Assembly (NCBI GenBank): GCA_036499825.1
Contig: DASYCZ010000035.1
Span: 1 to 64,000, forward strand
DNA from: Paradevosia sp036499825
Lineage (GTDB): Bacteria; Pseudomonadota; Alphaproteobacteria; Rhizobiales; Devosiaceae
Direction: 5' to 3'
DNA length: 64,000 bases
Under the pieces are notes generated by a model. It was given only the letters and a program-made list of their open reading frames with translations, was not told the DNA's origin and searched no databases. Of this stretch, positions 8,719 to 16,236 are shown piece by piece. Every line of letters starts with the position of its first letter. Within the stretch, counting starts at the first letter, position 1. The position numbers and the translations under genes are program-made.

Positions 8719-8764
8719 CACCCCCTCCCTGCTGCCCCGTGATGGGGGAGGATGGGAGGGGGTG
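8719..8764. repeat. C/G-rich intergenic palindromic repeat
   Basis: Perfect 11-base arms CACCCCCTCCC (8719-8729) and GGGAGGGGGTG (8754-8764) enclose an inner CCCCGTGATGGGG hairpin, the same inner core as in the repeat at 31001-31013. It separates typA from the DedA gene and ends just before the latter's ribosome site. Confidence 0.65.
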
Positions 8765-8796
8765 GAGCCCACCGCGCCGAATTTCGGAGGCCACCC

Positions 8797-9402
8797 ATGA
8801 GCGACTGGATCATCGGTTTCATCACCGCTCAGGGCTATTTGGGCATCTTCCTGATGATGGTGCTGGAAAATGTGTTTCCGCCGATCCCGTCGGAACTGAT
8901 CATGCCCTTTGCGGGCTTTGCGGCCGCCAGGGGTGATCTCAATTTCTGGGGCGTCATGCTGGCGGGTGTCGCCGGCTCGCTGGTCGGCACGCTGCCCTGG
9001 TATATCGCGGCGCGCCTGCTCGGCATCGCCCGTCTAAAATTTCTGGCCGACAAGTTCGGCCGCATCGCCACAGTTTCGGCCGGCGATATCGACGAAGCCG
9101 ATGCCTGGTTCGGCCGCTATGGCCGCTGGGCGGTGCTGTTCGGCCGCCTGATCCCCGCCATCCGCACGCTGATCTCGATCCCCGCAGGCCTTGCCGCCAT
9201 GCCGCTCGGCCTGTTCCTCATTGCCTCGACCATCGGCACGGTGGCCTGGACGCTGATTCTCACCGGCGCCGGCTATGTGCTTTATGACCATTATGATGCG
9301 GTCGAAGGCTATGTCGACCCGGTCACCAAGATCGTCGTGGTGGCGCTGGTCGCCGTCTATCTCTACCGCTTCGTCACCTGGAAGCGCAGCGCCGCACGCT
9401 GA
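8797..9402 (+). CDS. DedA-family (VTT domain) membrane protein
   Basis: A 201-residue polytopic inner-membrane protein of the DedA/SNARE-associated family, members of which are thought to flip polyprenyl-phosphate or phospholipids. Diagnostic pieces are the re-entrant E-N-x-FPPIPSELIMPFAGF near residue 25-40, GSLVGTLPWYIAARLLG, FGRYGRWAVLFGRLIPAIRTLISIPAGLAAMP (the F-x-R-x3-x-R signature) and a final hydrophobic helix VVVALVAVYLYRFVTW. CGGAGG six bases before the ATG fixes the start; an upstream in-frame ATG would translate the repeat. It lies between typA and a sigma54-type promoter region. Confidence 0.9.
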   Translation: MSDWIIGFITAQGYLGIFLMMVLENVFPPIPSELIMPFAGFAAARGDLNFWGVMLAGVAGSLVGTLPWYIAARLLGIARLKFLADKFGRIATVSAGDIDEADAWFGRYGRWAVLFGRLIPAIRTLISIPAGLAAMPLGLFLIASTIGTVAWTLILTGAGYVLYDHYDAVEGYVDPVTKIVVVALVAVYLYRFVTWKRSAAR

Positions 9403-9406
9403 CGCC

Positions 9407-9439
9407 CTCGCAATTTGCGAGATGATTTGCAGATTGCAA
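9407..9439. promoter_or_regulatory. Tandem palindromes, candidate activator sites
   Basis: CTCGCAATTTGCGAG (9407-9421, perfect 7+1+7 palindrome) is followed by TTGCAGATTGCAA (9427-9439, perfect 5+3+5 palindrome); centres are 19 bases apart, about two helical turns. They lie 65-100 bases upstream of the sigma54-like promoter at 9504, the usual position for an enhancer-binding activator. The activator cannot be named. Confidence 0.5.
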
Positions 9440-9473
9440 GGCATAGCGCGGCTTGTCGCGTCGCCGGCCCCAT

Positions 9474-9499
9474 CGAAAGCCCCAAACTCCGGGCTTTCG
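9474..9499. promoter_or_regulatory. Perfect inverted repeat upstream of the sigma54-like promoter
   Basis: Arms CGAAAGCCC and GGGCTTTCG (9 bases each, perfect) flank an 8-base spacer. The element ends five bases before the -24 box. It may end the DedA transcript or be a binding site; no T-run follows it. Confidence 0.45.
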
Positions 9500-9503
9500 C
9501 CAC

Positions 9504-9520
9504 TTGGCACGCTTCCTGCA
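9504..9520 (+). promoter_or_regulatory. Candidate sigma54 (RpoN) promoter
   Basis: TTGGCACGCTTCCTGCA matches the sigma54 consensus YTGGCACGrNNNTTGCW at 15 of 17 positions, with the invariant GG (-24) and GC (-12) at exact spacing. Upstream palindromes fit activator sites. The YggT gene begins about 160 bases downstream, leaving a long leader or a small RNA. Confidence 0.6.
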
Positions 9521-9688
9521 ATCAAGACGCTATCCGGCTTCATGTTTTGCGTACCGGAATTCAGTTCTGAGGGCTCGTCGGCGATAGTGCTGGCGGGCCC
9601 TTTGATTGTTCACGCATTTTGCCGCGCCCCGCTTGTCCTGCCGGAGACGACGCTCTAGATATCCAGCACGCATGAGAGGAAGCCCCCG

Positions 9689-9982
9689 ATGATTGCCTTG
9701 CTGCAGACGATCTCCATGGTTCTCACCCTGATCTACTGGGTGTTCCTCATCATGATCATCATGAGCTGGCTCATCAGCTTCAACGTCATCAATACCCGCA
9801 ACGAGTTCGTCGCCGGGCTGTGGCGTATCGTCAATGCCGTCACCGAGCCGATCCTGCGGCCGATCCGCCGCATCATCCCGCCGGTGTCGGGCCTCGACCT
9901 GTCGCCCATCATCGTCTTCATCATCATCTTCTTCCTGCAGAGCTTTGTGGCCAACGACCTGCCGCGCATGCTGAGGCTCTAG
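9689..9982 (+). CDS. YggT-family membrane protein
   Basis: A 97-residue integral membrane protein with two hydrophobic segments, about residues 8-27 (ISMVLTLIYWVFLIMIIMSW) and 70-90 (IIVFIIIFFLQSF), joined by the family-specific PILRPIRRIIPPVSGLDLSPI loop. The YggT family has a role in osmotic or K+ tolerance and in chloroplast thylakoid or envelope biogenesis relatives; its mechanism is unknown. GAGGAAG upstream of ATG provides a ribosome site. It is the first gene after a sigma54-like promoter and is followed after eight bases by a conserved unknown gene, probably co-transcribed. Confidence 0.88.
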   Translation: MIALLQTISMVLTLIYWVFLIMIIMSWLISFNVINTRNEFVAGLWRIVNAVTEPILRPIRRIIPPVSGLDLSPIIVFIIIFFLQSFVANDLPRMLRL

Positions 9983-9990
9983 CCGCTGCC

Positions 9991-10401
9991 ATGACCTTCG
10001 CACTCAAGGCCGGGATCGACGATCCCGCAGCCGGCGTGTTTGCCTTCGACAGCGTCAAGACCATGTATGGCGGCAAGGAGATCGCCGTGGGCAACACGGT
10101 GTTCCTGTTCGCCAGCGAGAACGAGGGTGGCCGGGGCTTGGTGGCGCGCGGCGTCGTCACTGCCGCGACGGCGCTGCCCCGCAGCCCGGGTCTGTCACGC
10201 CAGACCCCGCGCGTGCGCCTGGCCCTCGAGCGCACCGCGCTCGCCACAAGGCTGCTCGGGCGGCGCGACCTGAAGCCCTTTGCCGATTGGGACGACGGCC
10301 GGCCCGAGACCGAAATCAATTTCAAGTTCTATCGCCAGGCGACGGACAAGCTTGCCGGCATATCGGACGAAGCGGCCGCTTTCCTCGACACCTTCTTCTA
10401 G
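9991..10401 (+). CDS. Conserved hypothetical protein, possible EVE/PUA-like fold
   Basis: A 136-residue soluble protein in the position often filled by a DUF167 (YggU) gene after yggT, but this is not a DUF167 protein. Visible features are an N-terminal FAFDSVKTMYGGKEI, a strand-turn-strand VGNTVFLFASENEGGRGLVARGVV that recalls EVE/PUA-like domains, a basic central part with several arginines (RQTPRVRLALERT) and a conserved-looking end RPETEINFKFYRQATDKLAGISDEAAAFLDTFF. I recall near-identical hypothetical proteins in rhizobia, but no function. The ATG follows the YggT stop closely; an in-frame upstream extension only shadows that gene. RNA or modified-base binding is a guess from the fold resemblance. 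Confidence 0.7.
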   Translation: MTFALKAGIDDPAAGVFAFDSVKTMYGGKEIAVGNTVFLFASENEGGRGLVARGVVTAATALPRSPGLSRQTPRVRLALERTALATRLLGRRDLKPFADWDDGRPETEINFKFYRQATDKLAGISDEAAAFLDTFF

Positions 10402-10594
10402 CGCACGACCCTTTCCGGCCGAAAAGACACGCGAAATCCCGCTCTTGGCCGCGATCGCATGGAAAATCGATTGCCTAGATTTATCGAGTTGGCTTAGCCT
10501 TTCGTATCCGGTGCCGAGAGGGCCGTGACGATTGCGCCACAGAGCGCGACGCACGGAGGCGGCTCCATCACATCCATCTCTGGGAGGAGATCTT

Positions 10595-12745
10595 ATGAGC
10601 CTGGTTCTCTGGCTGGTCGTCGTCTGCGGCGCTCTGTCCATCATCTATGGCGTCGTGACGACACGGGGCCTTCTCGCCGCCGATGCGGGCTCTGCCCGCA
10701 TGCAGGAAATCTCGGCCGCCGTCCGTGAAGGAGCACAGGCCTACCTCAAACGCCAATACACCACCATCGCCATCGTGGGCGTGGTGATCTTCATCATCGC
10801 CTGGCTGCTGCTGGGCGTCTATTCGGCCATCGGCTTCCTCATCGGCGCGGTGCTCTCGGGCGCGGCCGGCTTCATCGGCATGAACGTCTCGGTAAGGGCC
10901 AATGTCCGCGTCGCCCAGGCCTCGACCAAATCGCTGGCCGGCGGGCTCGACCTCGCCTTCAAGTCCGGCGCCGTCACCGGCCTGCTGGTGGCGGGCCTCG
11001 GCCTCCTCGGCATTTCGCTCTACTTCATGATCCTTACCGGCATGGGTTTTCCGGCCACCAGCCGCACCGTCATCGATGCGCTCGTGGCGACCTCGTTCGG
11101 CGCCTCGCTGATCTCCATCTTCGCCCGTCTCGGCGGCGGCATCTTCACCAAGGGCGCCGACGTGGGCGGCGACATGGTGGGCAAGGTCGAAGCCGGCATT
11201 CCGGAAGACGATCCGCGCAACCCCGCCACCATCGCCGACAATGTGGGTGACAATGTCGGCGACTGCGCCGGCATGGCGGCCGATCTCTTCGAGACCTATG
11301 TGGTCACCATCGTGGCCACCATGGTGCTGGCGGCGATCGTTCTGCCCGATGCCTACAAGCTCATGGGCATGGTGCTGCCGCTCGCCATCGGCGGCGCGTG
11401 CGTCGTGACCTCGATCATCGGCACCTTCTTCGTCAAGCTGGGCGCCTCCAACAACATCATGGGCGCCCTCTACAAGGGCATCATCGCCACCGGCATCCTG
11501 TCGCTGATCGTGCTGCTGCCGGTCCTGGCCTTCGTCTTTGGCGGCCTCGACGTGCCGCTCGGCAACGAGGCCAAGGCGTTCACGCCCTGGAGCCTGTTCT
11601 GGTGCGGCGTCACCGGCCTCGTCATCACCGGCCTCATCATCGTCATCACCGAATATTATACGGGCACCGACCGGCGCCCGGTGAATTCCATCGCCGAGGC
11701 CTCCGTCACCGGCCATGGCACCAATGTCATCCAGGGCCTGGCCGTCTCGCTCGAATCCACCGCCCTGCCCGCGCTGGTCATCATCGCCGGCATCATCGTC
11801 ACCTATAACCTGGCGGGTCTGTTCGGCATCGCCTTCGCGGTGGCCACCATGCTGGCGCTGGCCGGCATGGTGGTGGCGCTCGATGCCTTCGGCCCGGTCA
11901 CCGACAATGCCGGCGGCATCGCCGAAATGGCGGGCCTGCCCGACGAGGTGCGCCACAATACCGACGCGCTCGATGCCGTCGGCAACACCACCAAGGCCGT
12001 GACCAAGGGCTATGCCATCGGCTCGGCCGGCCTCGGCGCCCTGGTGCTGTTCGCCGCCTATACGCAGGATCTGCGCTTCTTCTCGGCCGGCGCGCCGGAA
12101 GGCAGCATCTTCTACGGCCTGGGCAATCTCACCTTCTCGCTGGCCGATCCCTATGTGGTGGTAGGCCTCCTGTTCGGCGGCCTGCTGCCGTTCCTCTTCG
12201 GCGGCATGTCGATGACCGCCGTCGGCCGCGCCGCCCAATCGGTGGTGGTGGAAGTCCGCCGCCAGTTCAAGGCTGACCCCGGCATCATGGCGGGCACCTC
12301 GAAGCCCGACTACGCCAAGGCCGTCGATATGCTGACCAAGGCGGCGATCCGCGAAATGATCGTGCCGTCCCTGCTGCCGGTGCTGTCGCCGATCGTGGTC
12401 TTCCTCGTCATCTACTGGATCGCCGGGGCCGCGGCGGCCTTCGCGGCGCTCGGCGCCATGCTGATGGGCGTCATCGTCACCGGCCTCTTCGTCGCCATTT
12501 CGATGACGGCCGGCGGCGGCGCCTGGGACAATGCCAAGAAGAGTTTCGAAGACGGCTTCACCGACAGCCACGGCGTCGTCCACCACAAGGGCTCCGACGC
12601 CCACAAGGCCTCGGTCACCGGCGACACCGTCGGCGATCCCTACAAGGACACCGCCGGCCCGGCGGTGAACCCGATGATCAAGATCACCAATATCGTCGCC
12701 CTGCTGCTCGTGGCCGTCCTCGCGCATATGAGCGGCGTGGTGTGA
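10595..12745 (+). CDS. hppA: Membrane-bound H+-translocating pyrophosphatase, K+-independent type
   Basis: A 716-residue polytopic pump that couples pyrophosphate hydrolysis to proton export across the inner membrane. The substrate motif DVGGDMVGKVEAGIPEDD is near residue 185, NPATIADNVGDNVGDCAGMAADLFE follows, and the C-terminal acidic motif is GDTVGDPYKDTAGPAVNP. In the K+-site segment GNTTKAVTKGYAIGS a lysine replaces the alanine of K+-dependent enzymes, which marks the K+-independent class. GGGAGGAG six bases before ATG sets the start; the 21 codons upstream have no membrane character. A strong terminator lies after the gene. With soluble Ppa encoded 5.6 kb away, the cell can either conserve or dissipate pyrophosphate energy. 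Confidence 0.96.
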   Translation: MSLVLWLVVVCGALSIIYGVVTTRGLLAADAGSARMQEISAAVREGAQAYLKRQYTTIAIVGVVIFIIAWLLLGVYSAIGFLIGAVLSGAAGFIGMNVSVRANVRVAQASTKSLAGGLDLAFKSGAVTGLLVAGLGLLGISLYFMILTGMGFPATSRTVIDALVATSFGASLISIFARLGGGIFTKGADVGGDMVGKVEAGIPEDDPRNPATIADNVGDNVGDCAGMAADLFETYVVTIVATMVLAAIVLPDAYKLMGMVLPLAIGGACVVTSIIGTFFVKLGASNNIMGALYKGIIATGILSLIVLLPVLAFVFGGLDVPLGNEAKAFTPWSLFWCGVTGLVITGLIIVITEYYTGTDRRPVNSIAEASVTGHGTNVIQGLAVSLESTALPALVIIAGIIVTYNLAGLFGIAFAVATMLALAGMVVALDAFGPVTDNAGGIAEMAGLPDEVRHNTDALDAVGNTTKAVTKGYAIGSAGLGALVLFAAYTQDLRFFSAGAPEGSIFYGLGNLTFSLADPYVVVGLLFGGLLPFLFGGMSMTAVGRAAQSVVVEVRRQFKADPGIMAGTSKPDYAKAVDMLTKAAIREMIVPSLLPVLSPIVVFLVIYWIAGAAAAFAALGAMLMGVIVTGLFVAISMTAGGGAWDNAKKSFEDGFTDSHGVVHHKGSDAHKASVTGDTVGDPYKDTAGPAVNPMIKITNIVALLLVAVLAHMSGVV

Positions 12746-12748
12746 TCG

Positions 12749-12795
12749 CTAGAGCGTTTGTTTGATCGCGTTTCGAGGCGCAAACACTCCAGCAA
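12749..12795 (+). repeat. Truncated RIME-like repeat remnant
   Basis: CTAGAGCGTTTG...GATCGCGTTTCGAGGCGC retains the CTAGAGCGTT end and the central CGCGTTTCGA portion of the ~105-base repeat but lacks the GAAAAGTGGATGCC palindrome and the TTTTGATGCA arm. It starts three bases after the hppA stop codon. Confidence 0.55.
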
Positions 12796-12807
12796 AACAC
12801 GAACGCC

Positions 12808-12834
12808 AAGGCCGGGAGCGATCCCGGCCTTTTT
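12808..12834 (+). terminator. Intrinsic terminator after hppA
   Basis: AAGGCCGGGA and TCCCGGCCTT form a perfect 10-base stem with a GCGA loop, followed by a T-run (TTTTT). This is the strongest intrinsic terminator in the first 20 kb. It ends at the stop codon of the decayed GNAT gene on the other strand. Confidence 0.9.
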
Positions 12835-13105
12835 CATTTCCGCCTGACGATCGCCATGGCCAGCATGTCCTGGTAGCCGCCATCGATCCTGATCGCATCC
12901 CTGAAGCGGCCCTAATGGAGGAACCCGACCTTCTCGTAGAGGCGAACTGCCCGCTCATTGCCGGCAAAGACCTCCAGTGCGACACGTTCGAATCCGCGCG
13001 CAAAGGCATCGTCCAAAGTGGCCTCGAGCAGCGCCCGCCCGATGCCCCGGGCCCGGTAGTCCGCCAACAGGCCCATGCCGAGCCGGCCCACATGGGCAAA
13101 GCAAT
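12834..13105 (-). pseudogene. Decayed GNAT acetyltransferase (5' half missing, in-frame amber)
   Basis: The frame holds the C-terminal half of a GNAT acetyltransferase: AHVGRLGMGLLADYRARGIGRALLEATLDDAFARGFERVALEVFAGNERAVRLYEKVGFLH, then TAG at 12912-12914, then GRFRDAIRIDGGYQDMLAMAIVRRK and a TGA at 12834. In relatives the position of the TAG is normally glutamate (GF-x-HEGRFRDA), so a GAG to TAG change is likely. The N-terminal 70 or so residues are absent: upstream sequence in this frame is the shadow of the ATPase gene end. No start codon with ribosome site serves the fragment. It is therefore doubly broken. It probably once followed the MerR-ATPase gene in an operon on this strand. Confidence 0.75.
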
Positions 13106-13111
13106 CGACGC

Positions 13112-14140
13112 CTACGCCACGGGCCGCCAGGCGATGACGCCCTCGGTGCGGGCCCGGACTTCGGGCGACGCCAGGCACGTGGCCACCGCCTCATAGCCCG
13201 GCGCGCCGGGATGCGCCTCGACGCGCATCGGGGGACTATGATTGGCCGGACAGAAGAGGATCGCTTCGTCCCCTCCCATGGCGGCAAGGTCGAGGATTGC
13301 GGATGAGCGCGTCATCAGGAACAACGGCCGGGCTCCCGGACCGCGGCGGCGCAGATAGGCGATGACCGCCTCCTGGCTCGCCTGGTCCAGCCCCTGTTCC
13401 ACCATGTCGATGACCACGATCGCCTGAGGATCCGTCTCCAATCCGGCCAGCAGCGCCACCAACGCATCCGATTGCGTCGCGCCATCCTCGATGAGCCAGC
13501 TGAGGATCGCCTCGACGCGCGGTTTGAGAGCAGGGTCGGCATCGAGCCGCGTTTGCGCCGCGCCGCCGTCCTCGAGCCGGTCGAGTCCCAAAAACGCGGC
13601 ACCGGGCAGCGTTTCGGCCAGCCGCCTGGCCAGCCGGGTCTTGCCACTGCCCAACGGCCCGATGATGTAGTTCAGCGGCCTCATGTCCGTGACCTCGAAC
13701 CGCTCCCCGCCCCAGGGCCAGGGAAGATCGAAAGCGGCGACGACCTCCGTGGCCGGACGCAGTAACTGCACCAGTTCGCCAGCAGTGGGCGACTGGCCCT
13801 CAGCCAGGTTTCCTCTCAGATTTTGCACCTTGGCGACGGCGTCGCCCAGTTGCCGGATACGCGCTTCAAGCGCCGCCTAGTGCGCGGCCAGCGCCGGCTC
13901 CAGGCCTTGCGGATCGCCCTTGAGCACCCGCGCGATCTGGGCAAGGCTGAGGCCGAGGGCCCGCAACGCCACGATCTCGGTGGCGCGGGCCATCTGGTCG
14001 GGCCCATAGGCCCGCCATCCGGCGGCGGTGCGGCTGGGCGCAACGAGCCCGTGCTGTTCATAAAGGCGAAGCGCCTTGGCGGAAACGCCGAGCCGTTGGG
14101 CGGCGGCCGCAGGGTTCAGGAATTGGGCGGAAGAGCTCAC
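13112..14140 (-). pseudogene. MerR-type regulator with C-terminal P-loop ATPase domain, split by an in-frame amber codon
   Basis: Codons 1-87 encode a MerR DNA-binding domain (NPAAAAQRLGVSAKALRLYEQHGLV, wing RTAAGWRAYGPDQ, then RALGLSLAQIARVLKG). A TAG at 13877-13879 follows LAAH, after which the very same frame continues with AALEARIRQLGDAVAKVQNLR, the expected MerR dimer helix, and then a 240-residue ATPase: Walker A GPLGSGKT, Walker B AIVVIDMVEQGLD, ending at 13112. Restoring CAG for TAG gives one 342-residue protein. Both parts keep normal codon use and no frameshifts, so the mutation looks recent. The 13828 ATG could reinitiate the ATPase part. It is downstream of a VOC-family gene on the same strand. 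Function of the intact fusion is unknown to me; a ligand-sensing regulator is plausible. Confidence 0.75.
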
Positions 14141-14222
14141 GAATCACCTCGTTGTTGGCTGACCGCTGTCCTTATCGGGGCGCCCCCAGGGGCCGGGTCA
14201 AGGGGTGATCGTGGTCGTGGCG

Positions 14223-14609
14223 CTAGCCTATGTTTTGCGCGATTTCCCAGACATGGCCGGAGGGATCGGCGAAAGCGGCGGTGCGGCGGCCCCAGGGGCG
14301 ATCGATCGGCCCGTTGAGGAAGCGGACGCCGCGGCGGCCGAGTTCGGCATGAACCGCATCGACATCATCGACCCTGATGGTGAGGAGCATGCCGACACCG
14401 GCCTTGGGCGTGACGGCGGTGGCCGGCTCGACCAGCATCGGCGCCTGTGTGCCCTGCAGCAGGTTGACCATGGCGCCGGAGAATTTCAGCACCGCCGACA
14501 CCTCGTCCGCATAGACGATCTCCGGCGCGAAGACCTTTTGGTAAAAGGCCTTGGCGGCGGCGATGTCATCGACGAACAGTGTCACCACCTCGATCGCATC
14601 GAGACGCAT
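14223..14609 (-). CDS. VOC-family (glyoxalase/bleomycin resistance) protein
   Basis: A 128-residue single-module vicinal oxygen chelate protein. Paired beta-alpha-beta-beta-beta units are visible: VVTLFVDDIAAAKAFYQKVFAPEIVYADEVSAVLKFSGAMVNLL and LLTIRVDDVDAVHAELGRRGVRFLNGPIDRPWGRRTAAFADPSGHVWEIAQ. The WGRRTAAFADPSGHVWEIAQ end with its glutamate is a usual metal ligand position. Such proteins include dioxygenases, fosfomycin or bleomycin resistance proteins and isomerases; the substrate cannot be decided. It lies 82 bases upstream of the interrupted MerR-ATPase gene on the same strand and may be part of the regulator's ancestral operon. Confidence 0.85.
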   Translation of the reverse strand: MRLDAIEVVTLFVDDIAAAKAFYQKVFAPEIVYADEVSAVLKFSGAMVNLLQGTQAPMLVEPATAVTPKAGVGMLLTIRVDDVDAVHAELGRRGVRFLNGPIDRPWGRRTAAFADPSGHVWEIAQNIG

Positions 14610-14652
14610 CAGGTTCCTCCCCAGGCGCCTGACTGGATCCGGGTGATCTTGC

Positions 14653-15870
14653 TTACGCCAGCGCCTTCAGCAGATTGCCCGAGGGGAAGCCATCCGGCAA
14701 CAGGCCGGCACGCCCCTGGAAATCGATGATGGCGGCGCGCGTTTTCGTGCCGATGACGCCATCGGGCGTGCCGATCGCATAACCGCGCCGCAATAGCGCC
14801 TGCTGGAGGCTCATGCGGTCACCGCGCGTCAGCGCTGTATCGTTCGGCCAGGGGGTAACGAACCCGGTGCCGCCGATGATGCGGTCGGCGAGATGGCCGA
14901 CGGCGAGCGCGTAGCTGTCGGAATTGTTGTAGCGCTTAATGACGCCGAAATTGGCGAGGACCGCGAACACCGGCCCATGGCCGCCCATCGGCGTGATCAG
15001 CCGCGCCGTATCGCCGGCGCGCGGAAAACTCTTGCCATTGGCGCGCGCTACGCCCGCCCCGGCCCATTCGCCCAGGCTCGCCTGCTGCCCGCTCCACACA
15101 TGGTTGTAGTCGAAGCCGCGCGGCAGCTTGACCTCATAGCCCCAGGTCTCGCCCGGGCGCCACCCATAACCCTTGAGATAATTGGCGGTCGAGGCCAGCG
15201 CATCGGGCACCGAACCCCAGATGTCCTTATGGCCATCGCCACGGAAATCCACCGCATACTTCATGAAGCTCGACGGCATGAACTGCGGATGGCCCATGGC
15301 GCCGGCCCAGGAGCCGACCATCTTCTGGGGCGTCACGTGCCCGCCCTGCAGGATTTGCAGCGACGTCACCAGTTCGCTGCCGAAATAGCTGGAGCGGTAG
15401 CCCCCATAGGTCAGCGTCGCCAGCGCATGCACCGTGTTGGTGGTGCCCACATAGCCGCCATAATTGGTCTCGATGCCCCAGATGGCGAGCATCGCCTCGG
15501 GCTGAACCCCATAGGCGTTGGACACAGCGGACAGCGTCTGCGCCCATTCCCCGCGCATGGCCTTGCCCTCGCCGATGCGCGAAGGATTGACGCGCTTGTC
15601 GACATAAGTGCCGGCGGTCGTGGCAAACTCGGCCTGCGACTGGGTAAGCTTCATCACCGAGTCGAGGGGCTGGAAATCCGCCATGGCGGCATTGAAGACG
15701 GCGCGCGACACGCCGCGGGCGCTGGCCTGTTTCCAAACGCCATCCACAAAGCTGCCGACATTGGCCGCAAGGGCCGGCATGGCGGCGGCGGAAGCGAGCC
15801 AGGCGGAGGCGCCGAGCAGCATGGAACGGCGAGAAAGCTGAAGCGCTGGAGATCTAGGTACGCGGAACAT
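14653..15870 (-). CDS. Lytic murein transglycosylase, MltB-like (SLT_2 plus peptidoglycan-binding domain)
   Basis: A 405-residue periplasmic enzyme that cleaves the MurNAc-GlcNAc bond to give 1,6-anhydromuropeptides. The N-terminus contains SRRSMLLGASAWLASA, a twin-arginine-like signal with cleavage near ALAA. The SLT_2 domain covers about residues 37-335; the catalytic glutamate is in AIWGIETNYGGYVG, followed by GAMGHPQFMPSSF and DGHKDIWGSVPDALASTANYLKGYGWRPGE, all MltB hallmarks. Residues about 345-404 form a PG_binding_1 domain (LQQALLRRGYAIGTPDGVIGTKTRAAIIDFQ). It is divergent from the DHA2 efflux gene across a 366-base gap. Confidence 0.93.
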   Translation of the reverse strand: MFRVPRSPALQLSRRSMLLGASAWLASAAAMPALAANVGSFVDGVWKQASARGVSRAVFNAAMADFQPLDSVMKLTQSQAEFATTAGTYVDKRVNPSRIGEGKAMRGEWAQTLSAVSNAYGVQPEAMLAIWGIETNYGGYVGTTNTVHALATLTYGGYRSSYFGSELVTSLQILQGGHVTPQKMVGSWAGAMGHPQFMPSSFMKYAVDFRGDGHKDIWGSVPDALASTANYLKGYGWRPGETWGYEVKLPRGFDYNHVWSGQQASLGEWAGAGVARANGKSFPRAGDTARLITPMGGHGPVFAVLANFGVIKRYNNSDSYALAVGHLADRIIGGTGFVTPWPNDTALTRGDRMSLQQALLRRGYAIGTPDGVIGTKTRAAIIDFQGRAGLLPDGFPSGNLLKALA

Positions 15871-16236
15871 GGGAACCTCGAAGCGAATGACCGGCCATCG
15901 ATACGCGAGGGGGGCGGCTACACTACCATTCTGCTCTTCGAAATTAAGAACGCGTTAACTGCGGCGATTTTCCTTCCCAACTCGCGTAGGCGTGAGCATA
16001 GCACCGATGCCGGCCTGCTGACAGCTTCCGTCGCAACCACCCGTCAAATTGGCGCTGCCGGACCACAATTATGCGTCGCCCTGTCGAAATCGCCGCCGCT
16101 CGCTCGACGATCACATAGGGAGTCACAGGGGCAATGCTAAACTCATTGCTTAAGTGTCTTCCCGCCGCCATTTGTTTGTGTTATGCGGTGCGCCCTTCAC
16201 GCTCGGGCCATCCCGCGACGAACCGTCAGGTAGGAA
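15871..16236. other. 366-base divergent intergenic region
   Basis: No gene is supported here. It must hold promoters for both the transglycosylase and the efflux pump. It is slightly AT-richer than its surroundings (for example CGAAATTAAGAACGCGTTAA) but I find no convincing operator, hairpin or promoter pair. No RIME-like repeat is present. Confidence 0.4.

Noticed and set aside
9530..9688. Short open frame with ATG in the leader behind the sigma54-like promoter
   Set aside because: Composition is not protein-like, no ribosome site precedes it, and it would overlap inverted-repeat sequence.
10568..12727. Very long open frame on the minus strand through hppA (and similar long frames antisense to typA, acnA, ftsY, dnaE2 and the FAD oxidoreductase)
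   Set aside because: These are codon-bias mirrors in GC-rich DNA; the translations are low in complexity (H, G, D and R rich) and the + strand genes are certain.
13112..14140. Possible recoding of TAG as an amino acid (pyrrolysine or suppressor) in the MerR-ATPase and GNAT genes
   Set aside because: TAG is the genuine terminator of several intact genes here, such as rlmN, YggT, trmD and dnaE2, and no stem-loop element is visible next to either amber codon.
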